A DNA stretch of 64,000 nucleotides from an uncultured Desulfobacterales bacterium (GCA_937915545.1 CALGIJ010000012.1:186001-250000); one strand, 5' to 3'. Positions 45,734 through 54,937 are shown, numbered from the stretch's first letter. Numbers and translations are program-made. Notes: generated by a model not told the origin, from the sequence alone.

Positions 45734-45808
45734 AGGCGCGTAGCTCAGTGGGAGAGCGCCATCTTGACGTGGTGGATGTCGACGGTTCAATCCCGTCCGC
45801 GCCTACCA
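45734..45808 (+). tRNA. tRNA-Val (GAC anticodon)
   Basis: A 75-base cloverleaf. The acceptor arms AGGCGCG and CGCGCCT are followed by A and an encoded CCA. The D arm is GCTCAGTGGGAGAGC, the anticodon stem CCATC/GGTGG has the loop TTGACGT with anticodon GAC, and the T arm is GACGG-TTCAATC-CCGTC. Confidence 0.97.
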
Positions 45809-45814
45809 AAATAC

Positions 45815-45870
45815 AAGGCTAAAGCTAAGACCCCTCAATTGGGGGGTCTCTTCTTTAGCCTTTATTTTTA
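45815..45870 (+). terminator. intrinsic terminator between tRNA-Val and thrS
   Basis: An inner stem GACCCC/GGGGTC (about 45829-45848) is enclosed by a 10-bp outer stem AAGGCTAAAG/CTTTAGCCTT (45815-45824 and 45853-45862), followed by a T-rich run ending 15 bases before the thrS start. It could end the tRNA transcript or act as an attenuator of thrS. Confidence 0.78.
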
Positions 45871-45884
45871 TCTTCGGACAACCC

Positions 45885-47813
45885 ATGAATGAAATCACCG
45901 TCGCCATTGCCGAGGGACCTTCGGTGGTCGTCGCCGCCGGCACGACCGTGAAAGCGGCCTTGTCCAGCCTTCTTTCCAACAAACAGCGTAAGCAGACCGT
46001 TGCCGCCCGCATTGGTGACACCCTGGTCGATTTTACCACCGTCCTCGACAAGGACACCGTTCTCAGCCCGGTGCAGATCGGCAGCGAGGAGGCCCTCGAG
46101 GTATTGCGCCACAGCGCCGCCCATATCATGGCCCTGGCGGTGCGCGGAATCTATGGCAAGGATGTCAAGATCGCCATCGGTCCGTCCATCGAAAACGGTT
46201 TCTATTACGACTTCCTCTACGACAAACCCTTCTCTCCGGAAGACTTCGCCGCCATCGAGGCGAAAATGGAGGAGTTGGTGCGCGCCGCCCTGCCCTTTAC
46301 GCGCACCGAGCTGAGCAGCGCCGCCGCCATCGAGAAATTCTCCGGCGAGCAGGAGAAATTCAAGGTCGAGCTGATACAGGACCTGGCCACCGAAGCCGTC
46401 TCCCTCTATCAGGTCGGCGAGTTCACCGACCTCTGCCGCGGCCCGCACCTGCCCGATACCTCATTCATCAAGGCCTTCAAGCTGCTGCGCGTTGCCGGCG
46501 CCTACTGGCGCGGTGACGAGAAGCGCGATGTGCTGCAGCGCATCTACGGCACCGCCTTCTTCGACAAGAAAGACCTCAAGAAATATCTCGACCACCTCGA
46601 AGAGGCCAAGAAGCGCGATCATCGCCGTCTTGGCAAGGAACTCGAGCTGTTCACCATCCGCGACGAAATCGGCCCCGGGCTCATTCTCTGGCAGCCCAAG
46701 GGGGCGCAGCTGCGCCGCCTCATCGAGGATTTCTGGAAGGACGAGCACTATCGTCACGACTATCAGCTGCTCTACACCCCGCATATCGCCCGCCAGGATC
46801 TGTGGAAGACCTCCGGGCACCTCGATTTCTACAGCGAGAACATGTACTCGTCGATGGACATCGACGAGGTCAAGTATCAGCTCAAGCCGATGAACTGCCC
46901 CTTCCATATCGGGGTCTTCAACAGCGAGAAGCGCAGCTACCGCGAACTGCCAATCCGCTGGTGCGAGCTGGGCACCGTCTATCGCTACGAGCGTGCCGGC
47001 GCCCTGCATGGCCTGCTGCGCGTGCGCGGCTTCACCCAGGACGACGCCCATATCTTCTGCCGCCCCGACCAGCTGGAAGACGAGATCGAGAACATCCTCA
47101 GCCTCAACCTCCACATCCTTCGCGCCTTCGGTTTCAGCGACTACGACATCTACCTCTCCACCCGCCCGGAGAAATATGTCGGCAGCGACGAAAACTGGCA
47201 CAAGGCCACCGAGGCACTGAAGCTGGCCCTGGAGAAAAAGGGCTTAGGCTATATGATCGATCCCGGCGAAGGCGTCTTCTACGGGCCGAAGATCGACATC
47301 AAGATCAAGGATCAGCTGGGCCGCTCCTGGCAGTGCTCCACCATTCAGGTGGACTTCAACCTGCCGGAACGTTTCCAGATGCATTTTACCGGAGCCGACA
47401 ACAGCGACCATCAGCCGATCATGATCCACCGCGCCCTGATGGGTTCCCTGGAGCGTTTCATCGGCGTGCTCATCGAGCACTACGCCGGGGCCTTCCCCCT
47501 GTGGTTCGCGCCGGTGCAGGCCCGTATCCTCAACATCACCGACGATCAGGCGGAGTATGGCGAGGAACTCTACCGCCATCTGCGCCTTTGCGGCCTGCGC
47601 GTAGAAAAGGATTTGCGCAACGAGAAGCTCAATTATAAAATCAGAGAAGCACAAATCGCCAAAATCCCGTATATGCTCATTGTCGGTGACAAGGAAAAGG
47701 AAGACCGCACCGTCACCCTGCGCCGCCGCGACGGCAGCAACCTGCCGCCGATGAGCTGGGACGCTTTTACCGACATGATCGCCGCCGAGGTTCGCGAAGG
47801 TCGCGGGTACTGA
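45885..47813 (+). CDS. thrS: threonyl-tRNA synthetase
   Basis: This is a class II synthetase of 642 residues. The TGS domain is at the N-terminus, and the editing domain carries HSAAHIMALAVRGIYG near residue 73 and CRGPHLPDTSFIKAF near 185. The catalytic core has motif 2 YRYERAGALHGLLRVRGFTQDDAHIFC near residue 365 (split into these conserved pieces) with zinc ligands Cys (MNCPFHIG near 335), His and His (DHQPIMIHRALMGSLERFIG near 510). The C-terminal anticodon domain ends the protein. It starts the thrS-infC-rpmI-rplT-pheST-ihfA series. Confidence 0.97.
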   Translation: MNEITVAIAEGPSVVVAAGTTVKAALSSLLSNKQRKQTVAARIGDTLVDFTTVLDKDTVLSPVQIGSEEALEVLRHSAAHIMALAVRGIYGKDVKIAIGPSIENGFYYDFLYDKPFSPEDFAAIEAKMEELVRAALPFTRTELSSAAAIEKFSGEQEKFKVELIQDLATEAVSLYQVGEFTDLCRGPHLPDTSFIKAFKLLRVAGAYWRGDEKRDVLQRIYGTAFFDKKDLKKYLDHLEEAKKRDHRRLGKELELFTIRDEIGPGLILWQPKGAQLRRLIEDFWKDEHYRHDYQLLYTPHIARQDLWKTSGHLDFYSENMYSSMDIDEVKYQLKPMNCPFHIGVFNSEKRSYRELPIRWCELGTVYRYERAGALHGLLRVRGFTQDDAHIFCRPDQLEDEIENILSLNLHILRAFGFSDYDIYLSTRPEKYVGSDENWHKATEALKLALEKKGLGYMIDPGEGVFYGPKIDIKIKDQLGRSWQCSTIQVDFNLPERFQMHFTGADNSDHQPIMIHRALMGSLERFIGVLIEHYAGAFPLWFAPVQARILNITDDQAEYGEELYRHLRLCGLRVEKDLRNEKLNYKIREAQIAKIPYMLIVGDKEKEDRTVTLRRRDGSNLPPMSWDAFTDMIAAEVREGRGY

Positions 47814-47911
47814 GCGGCGCATAGAGATCGCTGGGAAGGAGTATCGGCCCTACTCCCCCCTCCCATGAGGGAGACGCAAGCTTCAGGGGCCTAAGACGCA
47901 AGAGCGTGGTC

Positions 47912-47941
47912 ATCGGTGTCCGTGGGACGGACAGGGCCGAT
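47912..47941 (+). promoter_or_regulatory. hairpin in the thrS-infC leader
   Basis: ATCGG/CCGAT plus TGTCCG/CGGACA form a two-part stem with a 3-base bulge and a TGGGA loop in the 170-base gap before infC. Leaders at this position often carry L20 or IF3 control elements, but I cannot match this one to a known class. There is no T run, so it is not a terminator. Confidence 0.35.
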
Positions 47942-47983
47942 GGAGAAAGATCTTTCAGCTCGTAGAATCGAGGAGGTAAAGTT

Positions 47984-48529
47984 ATTAACAGGAAAGGCAG
48001 GAGTGCACCGGTACAACGTGAGTCACAATCGCTGACCAACGAAGCGATCCGCTTCGCCAAGGTTCGTCTCATCGACGCCGAAGGCAATCAACTGGGGATC
48101 GTCACTTCCGACGAGGCGCGCAATATCGCCTTCGAGGCCGGGCTCGACCTCGTGGTCGTCTCGGAAAACGCCGATCCGCCCGTCTGCCGGGTGATGAACT
48201 ACGATAAGTTCCGCTACGAGCAAAAGAAAAAAACCCAGGAAGCGAAAAAGAAACAGACGGTCATCGAAACCAAGGAAATCAAGTTCCGCCCCAAGACCGA
48301 TGACCATGATCTCAACTTCAAGATCAAGAACATCAAGAAGTTTCTCGCCGACAAAAACAAGGTCAAGCTGACCATGCGCTTTCGCGGCCGCGAGATCGTC
48401 TACTGTGAAACCATCGGCCTCGAGTCGATGAACAAGATTGCCGAGTCCCTGAAGGAAGACGCCGTCATCCTCCAGGAACCGAAGATGGAAGGCCGCCAGC
48501 TGGTGATGTTCGTCGGTCCGAAGTCGTGA
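47984..48529 (+). CDS. infC: translation initiation factor IF-3 (AUU start)
   Basis: IF-3 keeps the ribosomal subunits apart and checks the initiator tRNA. The frame upstream of the first GTG (48152) already encodes the conserved N-terminus: NRKGRSAPVQRES, then LTNEAIRFAKVRLIDAEG. No ATG, GTG or TTG precedes it at the right place. A strong AGGAGG (47971-47976) lies 7 bases before ATT (47984-47986), the rare start codon also used by E. coli infC, where it allows IF-3 to repress its own translation. The protein is 181 residues; KEIKFRPKTDDHDLNFKIKN and MRFRGREI mark the C-terminal domain. Confidence 0.93.
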   Translation: MNRKGRSAPVQRESQSLTNEAIRFAKVRLIDAEGNQLGIVTSDEARNIAFEAGLDLVVVSENADPPVCRVMNYDKFRYEQKKKTQEAKKKQTVIETKEIKFRPKTDDHDLNFKIKNIKKFLADKNKVKLTMRFRGREIVYCETIGLESMNKIAESLKEDAVILQEPKMEGRQLVMFVGPKS

Positions 48530-48619
48530 GCAGAGAGTCCACGCCCCGTTAACGTCGTTGTTCTTAGAGCAGCAATCGCCGCAAGGCGATTGTGATATTG
48601 AGGTCAAAGGAGTGCTATC

Positions 48620-48817
48620 ATGCCGAAAATGAAATCCAACAGAGGCGCCGCCAAGCGTTTCAAAGCTACCGGAGCCGGTCAGATCAAGCGGGCCAAGGCC
48701 TTTTCCAGCCACATCCTGACCAAGAAATCCACAAAACGCAAGCGCGGCCTGCGCCAGGGATGCCTGGTGGACGCCACCAATTTGAAAGGAATCCGCAAGA
48801 TTCTGCCCTATTTGTAA
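48620..48817 (+). CDS. rpmI: ribosomal protein L35
   Basis: A 65-residue basic protein with the family pattern MPKMKSNRGAAKRFKATGAG at the start and HILTKKSTKRKRGLR in the middle. An AAAGGAGTGC ribosome site precedes it. It stands between infC and rplT as in most bacteria. The 90-base gap after infC has a short AATCGCC/GGCGATT hairpin near 48584-48601. Confidence 0.97.
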   Translation: MPKMKSNRGAAKRFKATGAGQIKRAKAFSSHILTKKSTKRKRGLRQGCLVDATNLKGIRKILPYL

Positions 48818-48922
48818 GCGGACCCATCGTCTCGCCGAGGCGACACAGACCGCAACCAGCTCAAAAATCGCCGAACAGCCCGGAAGAAGGTGAATCCGGG
48901 CAGGATAAAAAGGAGTTCACCA

Positions 48923-49279
48923 ATGCCACGCGTTACCAGGGGCTTCAAGGCCCGCAGAAGAAGAAACAAGGTACTGAAACTCGCCAAGGGCTTCCGGGGA
49001 GGCAAATCGCGTCTCTATAAAACCGCCGCCGAGGCAGTGGATCGCGCCCTCAATTACGCCTTTCGTGACCGCCGCCAGAAGAAACGCGACTTCCGCAAGC
49101 TGTGGATCGCCCGTATCAATGCCGGCGCCAACATGAACGACATCAGCTACAGCAAGCTGATGGGCGGTCTGAAAAAGGCCAATGTCCGACTCGATCGCAA
49201 GGTCCTCTCCAACCTGGCGATTCTCGATGCCGGGGCTTTCGCAAAGATCGTACAGATCGCCAAAGAAGCCAACGCCTGA
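48923..49279 (+). CDS. rplT: ribosomal protein L20
   Basis: A 118-residue protein of the large subunit. MPRVTRGFKARRRRNKVLKL at the N-terminus, GFRGGKSRLYKTAAEAVDRAL and ARINAGANMNDISYSKLM are diagnostic. AAGGAGTTC lies seven bases before the ATG at 48923. The frame is open upstream from 48890, but that part does not match L20. L20 often represses its own operon. Confidence 0.97.
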   Translation: MPRVTRGFKARRRRNKVLKLAKGFRGGKSRLYKTAAEAVDRALNYAFRDRRQKKRDFRKLWIARINAGANMNDISYSKLMGGLKKANVRLDRKVLSNLAILDAGAFAKIVQIAKEANA

Positions 49280-49452
49280 TATCCACAGGGTGGTTGCCCG
49301 TCTCCTCGCCGCATGAGCGCCCCTCGCCGGGGCGAGAGCGCGGCTCTGTGGCGATGGGCATCGTAACCAGTCTATTGCCCCCGCATGCCGGTTTTGGTTT
49401 TCACGACCAACAACCGGCTTGCTGTTTCTTTGCCCAGCAGTCGAACGCAGCC

Positions 49453-50463
49453 ATGGAAAACGAGTTACAGAGCCTAGAGGCCGAGGCCAGAAAAGGCCTG
49501 CAAGAATTGACCGATGCCGCGCACCTCGAACCGTTTCGGGTCCGCTTTCTCGGGCGCAAGGGCGCTTTCAGCACCATCATGAAGCAGCTCGGCTCGGTCC
49601 CCGCCGAAGAGCGGCCGCGGGTCGGACAGCTGGCCAACAGCATCAAGGCGGACATCGAGCGCCTCTTCGAAGAGAAGAAAGCCATGCTCTCCGCCGGCCA
49701 GGGACTTCGTGGCGTCACCACCCCCGATCTTTCGCTGCCCGGCCGCTGGCCGGTCACCGGCCGTTTGCATCCCATCAGCCAGGTTATGGAAGAGACCTGC
49801 CAGATCTTCGAAGGCATGGGCTTTTCCGTCGCCGAGGGGCCGGATGTCGAGCTCGACTACTATAATTTTGAGGCCCTCAATATCCCGGCGCACCACCCGG
49901 CGAGGGACATGCACGATACCTTCTATGTCAGCGACTCGCTGCTGCTACGCACCCACACCTCGCCAATGCAGGCGCGCATTATGGAATCGCGGCAGCCGCC
50001 CCTGCGGGTCATCGCCCCCGGCAAGGTCTATCGCTGCGACTCGGATATCACCCACACGCCGATGTTCCACCAGGTGGAAGGCTTCCTCGTCGACAAGAAG
50101 GTCTCCTTCGCCGACCTCAAGGGCGTCCTCACCGTCTTCACCCGCAAGATGTTTGGCAAGGAACTCGCCCTGCGCTTCCGGCCGTCCTTTTTTCCCTTCA
50201 CCGAACCGAGCGCCGAAGTCGATATCGCCTGCGTCATCTGCGGCGGCGAGGGCTGTCGGGTCTGCAAGAAGACAGGCTGGCTGGAGATTCTCGGCTCGGG
50301 CATGATCGACCCCGAGGTGTTCCGCATGGTCGGCTATGATCCGCAGCAGTACAGCGGCTTTGCCTTCGGCCTGGGAGTCGAGCGTATCGCCATGCTCAAG
50401 TACGGCATCGACGACATCCGCCTCTTCTACGAGAACGACCAGCGTTTTCTGTCGCAGTTTTAA
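49453..50463 (+). CDS. pheS: phenylalanyl-tRNA synthetase alpha subunit
   Basis: The catalytic alpha chain, 336 residues. The N-terminal coiled coil includes VRFLGRKGAFSTIMKQLGSV. Motif 2 lies around DMHDTFYV and VYRCDSDITHTPMFHQVEGFLVD near residues 155-210, and motif 3 is SGFAFGLGVERIAMLKYGIDDIR near 300. A Cys cluster (CVICGGEGCRVCKKTG) near 260 is a common small insert. The start is the ATG at 49453. About 170 bases separate it from rplT without an obvious element. Confidence 0.96.
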   Translation: MENELQSLEAEARKGLQELTDAAHLEPFRVRFLGRKGAFSTIMKQLGSVPAEERPRVGQLANSIKADIERLFEEKKAMLSAGQGLRGVTTPDLSLPGRWPVTGRLHPISQVMEETCQIFEGMGFSVAEGPDVELDYYNFEALNIPAHHPARDMHDTFYVSDSLLLRTHTSPMQARIMESRQPPLRVIAPGKVYRCDSDITHTPMFHQVEGFLVDKKVSFADLKGVLTVFTRKMFGKELALRFRPSFFPFTEPSAEVDIACVICGGEGCRVCKKTGWLEILGSGMIDPEVFRMVGYDPQQYSGFAFGLGVERIAMLKYGIDDIRLFYENDQRFLSQF

Positions 50464-50490
50464 GCCGTTCCCCTTTACGCCCATACCGCC

Positions 50491-52929
50491 ATGAAGCTTA
50501 CTCTCGACTGGTTGCAATCCTATGTGGATCTCCGCGGGCTGACCCCGGAGAAACTGGCAGACCATCTCACCATGCTCGGCCTCGAGGTCGACAGCGTCTC
50601 CCCCCTCTTCCCGGAGCTCGCCGGCCTGCGCACCGGCCTGGTGATCGCCGCCGACAAGCATCCTTCGGCCGACAAGCTCACCGTCTGCAAGGTGCAGATC
50701 GGCGAGCAGGTGCATCAGATCGTCTGCGGCGCGCCCAACGTGCGCCAGGGCCTGGCGGTGGTGGTCGCCCTGCCCGGCACCCTCCTCCCCGGAGACCTCA
50801 AGATCGGCAAGTCGAAAATCCGCGGCGTCGAGTCGGGAGGGATGATCTGCTCGGAACGCGAACTGGGACTCAGCAACTCCCATGACGGCATCATGGAACT
50901 GCCCGAGTCCACCGAACACGGGCGCTCCTTCCTCGAGGCCATGGGCTTGAACGACACGATGATCGAGGTCGATCTCACCCCCAACCGGCCGGACTGCGCC
51001 TCGGTCATCGGCATTGCCCGCGAGGTTGCCGGTATCGTGCGGCAGCCCCTGAGCCTGCCCGTCGCCGGAGCGACCATCGACACCGTCAGCAACGACTTCG
51101 CCGTGGAAATCAAGAGGCCCGACCTCTGCCCACGTTACGCCGCCCGGCTGGTCAGAAACGTCACCATCGCCCCGTCCCCGTGGTGGCTGCGCAAGCGGCT
51201 GCTGAGCATCGGTCTGCGGCCGATCAACAACGTCGTCGACATCACCAACTTTGTCATGATGGAGTACGGCCAGCCCTTGCACGCCTTCGATTTCGACACC
51301 CTGGCGCAGAAGAAGATCGTCGTGCGCTGCCCAGCCGAGAACGAAATGACTTTCACCACCCTCGATGGCAGCGAGCGCCAGCTCGAAGCCGAGACGATGA
51401 TGATCTGCGACGGCGACAAACCGGTGGCAGTGGCTGGGGTCATGGGCGGACTCAACTCCGAGGTCACCGACAAGACCACCACCGTGCTCCTCGAGAGCGC
51501 CTGCTTCAACCCCGTCTCGGTGCGCCGCACCGCCCGCAGGCTGGGCCTCTCTTCGGAGGCCTCCTATCGCTTCGAGCGCGGTGTCGACCCGGAAGGGACC
51601 ATCGACGCCCTTAACCGTGCCGTGCAGCTGATGTGCGAGCTCGCCGGGGGCGAGGCACCCGACGATGGCGTCGACTGCTTCCCCGGCCGTAAAGAACCGG
51701 CCACGCTCACGCTCGACGTGGCTCGCTGCAGCCTGCTCATCGGCGTCACGCTTTCCGCTGCGGAAATCGCCAGCCTGCTCAACTCCATCGGGCTTTCGGC
51801 GTCGGTGACGAGCAGCAATTCCATCGAGGTCGTCCCGCCCGCCTTCCGTGTCGATATCGAGCGCGAGGCCGACCTGGTGGAAGAGGTGGCCAGACTCTAT
51901 GGCTACGACAACATCCCCGTCTCCCTGCCCAAGGTCGAGCTCAGCTACCCCGAGCAGGACAGCCAGCGGCAACGGCGCCTCGCCCTTGCCCGCCGCTTTG
52001 CCGGCAGCGGTTTCACCGAGGCCATCAACTACAGCTTCATCGCCGAAAAGCATGCCGACATGCTCACCTTGGGCGCTGACGACCCGCGGCGCAACGTCGT
52101 GCGCCTGCTCAACCCGATCAGCGAAGACCAGGGGGTGATGCGCACCACCCTGCTCCCCGGCCTGCTCGAAAACCTGCGGCGTAACCTCAACTTCCAGCAG
52201 ACCAGCGCCAAACTCTTCGAGATCGGCAAGGTCTTCATGCCCAGGGAAGGCGCCGCCCAGCCGCAGGAAAACATGCGCCTTGCCGGTGTTGTGTGCGGCA
52301 ACCGCCATGGCGCCGCCGCCGCGCTGCACTACAAGGAGGAGCGCGTCGACATCTTCGACGTCAAGGGCTGCGTGCAGTTCATCCTCTCCGCCCTCGACAT
52401 CAGCGGAGCCGACAGCGACGCCACCTTCACCCCTCCCGCGGCGGGTTGCAACGAACCGTTCACCGAAGAAGGATATTCCCTTGATATCTCTGTCGCATCC
52501 TGTAAAATCGGCACCCTCGGCAAGCTCCGTGACGAGGTGCTGCGCAACTTCGCCATCAAGCAGCAGGTCTACTACTTCGACCTCGATTTCGCGGCACTGT
52601 GCGAAGCCCCTCGAGATGTGAGAAAATTCTCCGCGCTGCCGGTCTATCCGGCGGTAGAGCGCGATATCGCTCTGGTGGTCCCGGAAGAGGTGGCGGCCGG
52701 CGAGCTCCTCGCCGCGGTACGGCGCCACCCGGACAAGCTCATCGAACGGTGCGAGCTCTTCGATGTCTTCCGCGGCGAGAAGATCCCCGCCGGCAGCAAG
52801 AGCGTCGCCCTGAGCATCACCTATCGCTCATCGAGCAAGACACTGACTGAAAAGAACGTGGAAAAATCCCACGAAAAAATATTACGTTTACTGACAGAGC
52901 AATTTGGGGGTACTATTCGCCATGAATGA
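50491..52929 (+). CDS. pheT: phenylalanyl-tRNA synthetase beta subunit
   Basis: The 812-residue beta chain. It has an N-terminal tRNA-binding EMAP-like domain (VIAADKHPSADKLTVCKVQIG near residue 50), the B3/B4 editing domain (LTPNRPDCASVIGIAREVAG near 160, HAFDFDTL near 260, and VAGVMGG near 315), B5 (DIEREADLVEEVARLYGYD), and a C-terminal anticodon-binding FDX domain (SYRSSSKTLTEKNVEK). It follows pheS by 27 bases and overlaps ihfA by 8. Confidence 0.96.
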   Translation: MKLTLDWLQSYVDLRGLTPEKLADHLTMLGLEVDSVSPLFPELAGLRTGLVIAADKHPSADKLTVCKVQIGEQVHQIVCGAPNVRQGLAVVVALPGTLLPGDLKIGKSKIRGVESGGMICSERELGLSNSHDGIMELPESTEHGRSFLEAMGLNDTMIEVDLTPNRPDCASVIGIAREVAGIVRQPLSLPVAGATIDTVSNDFAVEIKRPDLCPRYAARLVRNVTIAPSPWWLRKRLLSIGLRPINNVVDITNFVMMEYGQPLHAFDFDTLAQKKIVVRCPAENEMTFTTLDGSERQLEAETMMICDGDKPVAVAGVMGGLNSEVTDKTTTVLLESACFNPVSVRRTARRLGLSSEASYRFERGVDPEGTIDALNRAVQLMCELAGGEAPDDGVDCFPGRKEPATLTLDVARCSLLIGVTLSAAEIASLLNSIGLSASVTSSNSIEVVPPAFRVDIEREADLVEEVARLYGYDNIPVSLPKVELSYPEQDSQRQRRLALARRFAGSGFTEAINYSFIAEKHADMLTLGADDPRRNVVRLLNPISEDQGVMRTTLLPGLLENLRRNLNFQQTSAKLFEIGKVFMPREGAAQPQENMRLAGVVCGNRHGAAAALHYKEERVDIFDVKGCVQFILSALDISGADSDATFTPPAAGCNEPFTEEGYSLDISVASCKIGTLGKLRDEVLRNFAIKQQVYYFDLDFAALCEAPRDVRKFSALPVYPAVERDIALVVPEEVAAGELLAAVRRHPDKLIERCELFDVFRGEKIPAGSKSVALSITYRSSSKTLTEKNVEKSHEKILRLLTEQFGGTIRHE

Positions 52930-53218
52930 TAACAGCAACAATCTTACCAGGAAGGAACTGACCGAAACCCTCGCCGAGCGTCTCGGTTTCTCGCAGAGCA
53001 GCTGCTCACAGATCGTCGACAGCTTCCTCGACAACATGAAGCAGACCATGGTCGACGGGCAGTCGATCAAGCTCGTGCACTTCGGCACCTTTACCGTGCG
53101 CAACAAGTCGCCACGGCGCGGCCGCAACCCGCGCACCGGCGATACCATCACCATCAAGAAGCGCCAGGCCATTAGTTTTCGGCCGAGCAAAAAGCTCAGG
53201 GAGCTGATCAACAGCTAG
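52922..53218 (+). CDS. ihfA: integration host factor alpha subunit
   Basis: A 98-residue HU/IHF-family DNA-bending protein. NLTRKELTETLAERLGFSQ at the N-terminus and the beta-arm HFGTFTVRNKSPRRGRNPRTGD near residue 48 identify it. The pheT-ihfA-merR order is the usual context of the alpha subunit, which favours IhfA over HU. The ATG at 52922 overlaps the pheT stop. IHF commonly assists sigma-54 activators, two of which are in this window. Confidence 0.92.
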   Translation: MNDNSNNLTRKELTETLAERLGFSQSSCSQIVDSFLDNMKQTMVDGQSIKLVHFGTFTVRNKSPRRGRNPRTGDTITIKKRQAISFRPSKKLRELINS

Positions 53219-53259
53219 ACTGCTCTCCTGGCAACTCCGGCACAGAGGCGGCACGCGGC

Positions 53260-53625
53260 ATGGATGTGCGCATACCGGACAAGCTCTATTTCAAGATCGG
53301 GGAAGTGGCCAAACTTGCCGCAGTGCCACCCCATGTCCTGCGCTACTGGGAAGCCGAATTTCCAGGAATCAAGCCAAAGCGCGCCAGTTCGCAGCAGCGG
53401 CTCTACCGCTACCAGGACGTGGAACTGGTGCTGAGAATCAAGCACCTCCTCCACGAACAGGGCTATACCATCGCCGGGGCACGCAAGCTCCTCCAGGAGG
53501 GTGGTGAGACCAGCGCTGCCCCGCCTGCCACGCCCCGAGAAACGGACGATGAACGCAGCCGGCTGAGCCTCATCAAGGAGGAACTGCGGCGCCTGCAGGC
53601 ACTGCTCGGAGCAGAAAAAGAATAA
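53260..53625 (+). CDS. MerR-family transcriptional regulator
   Basis: A 121-residue regulator with the winged helix at YFKIGEVAKLAAVPPHVLRYWEAEFPGIKPKRAS (conserved IGEVA and VLRYWE) and QRLYRYQDVELVLRIKHLLHEQGYTIAGARKLL. The C-terminus is a short coiled coil without metal-binding Cys. This small MerR protein after ihfA is conserved in many Proteobacteria; its targets are not generally known. Confidence 0.9.
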   Translation: MDVRIPDKLYFKIGEVAKLAAVPPHVLRYWEAEFPGIKPKRASSQQRLYRYQDVELVLRIKHLLHEQGYTIAGARKLLQEGGETSAAPPATPRETDDERSRLSLIKEELRRLQALLGAEKE

Positions 53626-53645
53626 GTATCGTGCCGTTGATAGTG

Positions 53646-53674
53646 TTGACAGCCTCCCTTTCCCATGGTAGAAA
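53646..53674 (+). promoter_or_regulatory. sigma-70 promoter of tRNA-Pro
   Basis: TTGACA (53646-53651), a 17-base spacer and TAGAAA (53669-53674) precede the tRNA by 13 bases. Confidence 0.75.
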
Positions 53675-53687
53675 GGGCGGCACGAGT

Positions 53688-53765
53688 CGGGATGTAGCGC
53701 AGCCTGGTTAGCGCACAAGTCTGGGGGACTTGGGGCCGGTGGTTCAAATCCACTCATCCCGACCA
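53688..53765 (+). tRNA. tRNA-Pro (GGG anticodon)
   Basis: A 78-base cloverleaf. The acceptor arms CGGGATG and CATCCCG are followed by A and an encoded CCA. The anticodon stem CAAGT/ACTTG has the loop CTGGGGG with anticodon GGG. The T arm is GGTGG-TTCAAAT-CCACT. Confidence 0.97.
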
Positions 53766-53776
53766 TTTGCTATCGC

Positions 53777-53821
53777 AAGGGTGCTCAGGAAACAGTCGTT
53801 CCTGAGCACCCTTTTTTTTTC
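53777..53821 (+). terminator. strong intrinsic terminator after tRNA-Pro
   Basis: A perfect 15-bp stem (AAGGGTGCTCAGGAA at 53777-53791 with its complement at 53799-53813), a 7-base loop and a run of T residues. Confidence 0.95.
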
Positions 53822-54127
53822 TTTGCCCTCGTTGCTCTCATCTCGCCCAGGTCGGGCAAAGCCGTACCCCGGGCTGTACGACTGGCGACCAGAGAGTCGC
53901 TTGCGCCGTCGGCTGCCAACAACACGACAATTCTTGGACCACGGGCAGCCAGGGAGCAGACACCGCACCCGCCATTAAAGAGATTGTCGAAGAAGGGGAA
54001 ACAGGGTAAGAAAGTTCTGCACGTCGCTACGTCGCCACAGCCGATGAATGGCTGATCTGGCGGGCTGGCGGACGCCAGGCGGCCTGGATAGCGGGCCGTT
54101 TTCTCAATTGGCCACTCATGTAACACT
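53822..54127. other. non-coding region upstream of folE2
   Basis: About 300 bases with no convincing gene on either strand. Small palindromes are present (GCGAC...GTCGC near 53885-53904, CTGGCG...CGCCAG near 54060-54080). It must hold the folE2 promoter, but I find no clear box and no match to a preQ1 or THF riboswitch by eye. Confidence 0.45.
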
Positions 54128-54865
54128 ATGCATATCCAGACGGTTGGGCTCAGGGGGCTGAAAACCCCGGTACGGGTGAAGGAGAAGAACGGCGGGCTGC
54201 AGAACACCATCGCCACGGTGTCGATGCGGGCACGACTTTCCGACGGAAAAAAGGATAATTGCGTCGAAACCTTTACCTCGATTCTCAACGAGTATCTTGG
54301 TGAACTCTCGGTCACCAGCTTCTCCACCATCCTCGCCAGGCTGCAGCAGGAATTGCAGGCGAAGAGCGTGCGGCTGGAGATGACCTTTCCTTATTTCATC
54401 GACAAAAAGGCCCCGGTCAGCGCCACCCACGGCCTGATGGAATACAGCTGCACCTTCTCCGGCGGCATCGGCGACGATGACGGTTTCATCCTCACCGTCG
54501 GCGTGCCGGTGACCACCCTCTGCCCCTGCTCCAAAGAGATCAGTGCCGGAGGCGCCCACAATCAGCGGGCCGAAGTCACCCTCAACGTCAAGTTCAAGAA
54601 CTTCATCTGGGCCGAAGACCTCATCGCCATGATCGAGAGCTCGGCCTCCTGCGAGCTCTACTCCCTGCTCAAGCGGCCGGACGAGAAGTACGTCACGGAA
54701 AAGGCCTTCAACAACCCGATGTTCGTCGAGGACGTGGTGCGCAAGGTGGCGGTGTCCGCCCTGGCCAACCCCAACATCCTCTGGTTCTCGGCCGGGGTGG
54801 AGAGCTTCGAGTCAATCCACAAGCATAGCGCCTACGCCTACGTCGACAGCGACACGCTGCGCTGA
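54128..54865 (+). CDS. folE2: GTP cyclohydrolase FolE2 (type IB)
   Basis: FolE2 converts GTP to 7,8-dihydroneopterin triphosphate for folate (and queuosine) synthesis, and replaces zinc-dependent FolE in many bacteria. VGLRGLKTPVRVKEKNG near the start, the catalytic Cys region VGVPVTTLCPCSKEISAGGAHNQRAEV near residues 125-150 (core CPCSKEIS), and ESFESIHKHSAYAYVDSD at the end are family marks. Length 245. It stands alone, and the next gene is on the other strand. Confidence 0.93.
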   Translation: MHIQTVGLRGLKTPVRVKEKNGGLQNTIATVSMRARLSDGKKDNCVETFTSILNEYLGELSVTSFSTILARLQQELQAKSVRLEMTFPYFIDKKAPVSATHGLMEYSCTFSGGIGDDDGFILTVGVPVTTLCPCSKEISAGGAHNQRAEVTLNVKFKNFIWAEDLIAMIESSASCELYSLLKRPDEKYVTEKAFNNPMFVEDVVRKVAVSALANPNILWFSAGVESFESIHKHSAYAYVDSDTLR

Positions 54866-54937
54866 CCTCCCTTGCCAAGGCCTCGCGCGCCGCTGTCGGC
54901 TGTCGCGTTGTGAGCCGCCAGCGCAGCACCTCGCCGT

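Noticed and set aside
45635..45892. An 85-residue frame over the tRNA-Val gene
   Set aside because: It is a chance frame crossing a clear tRNA and terminator.
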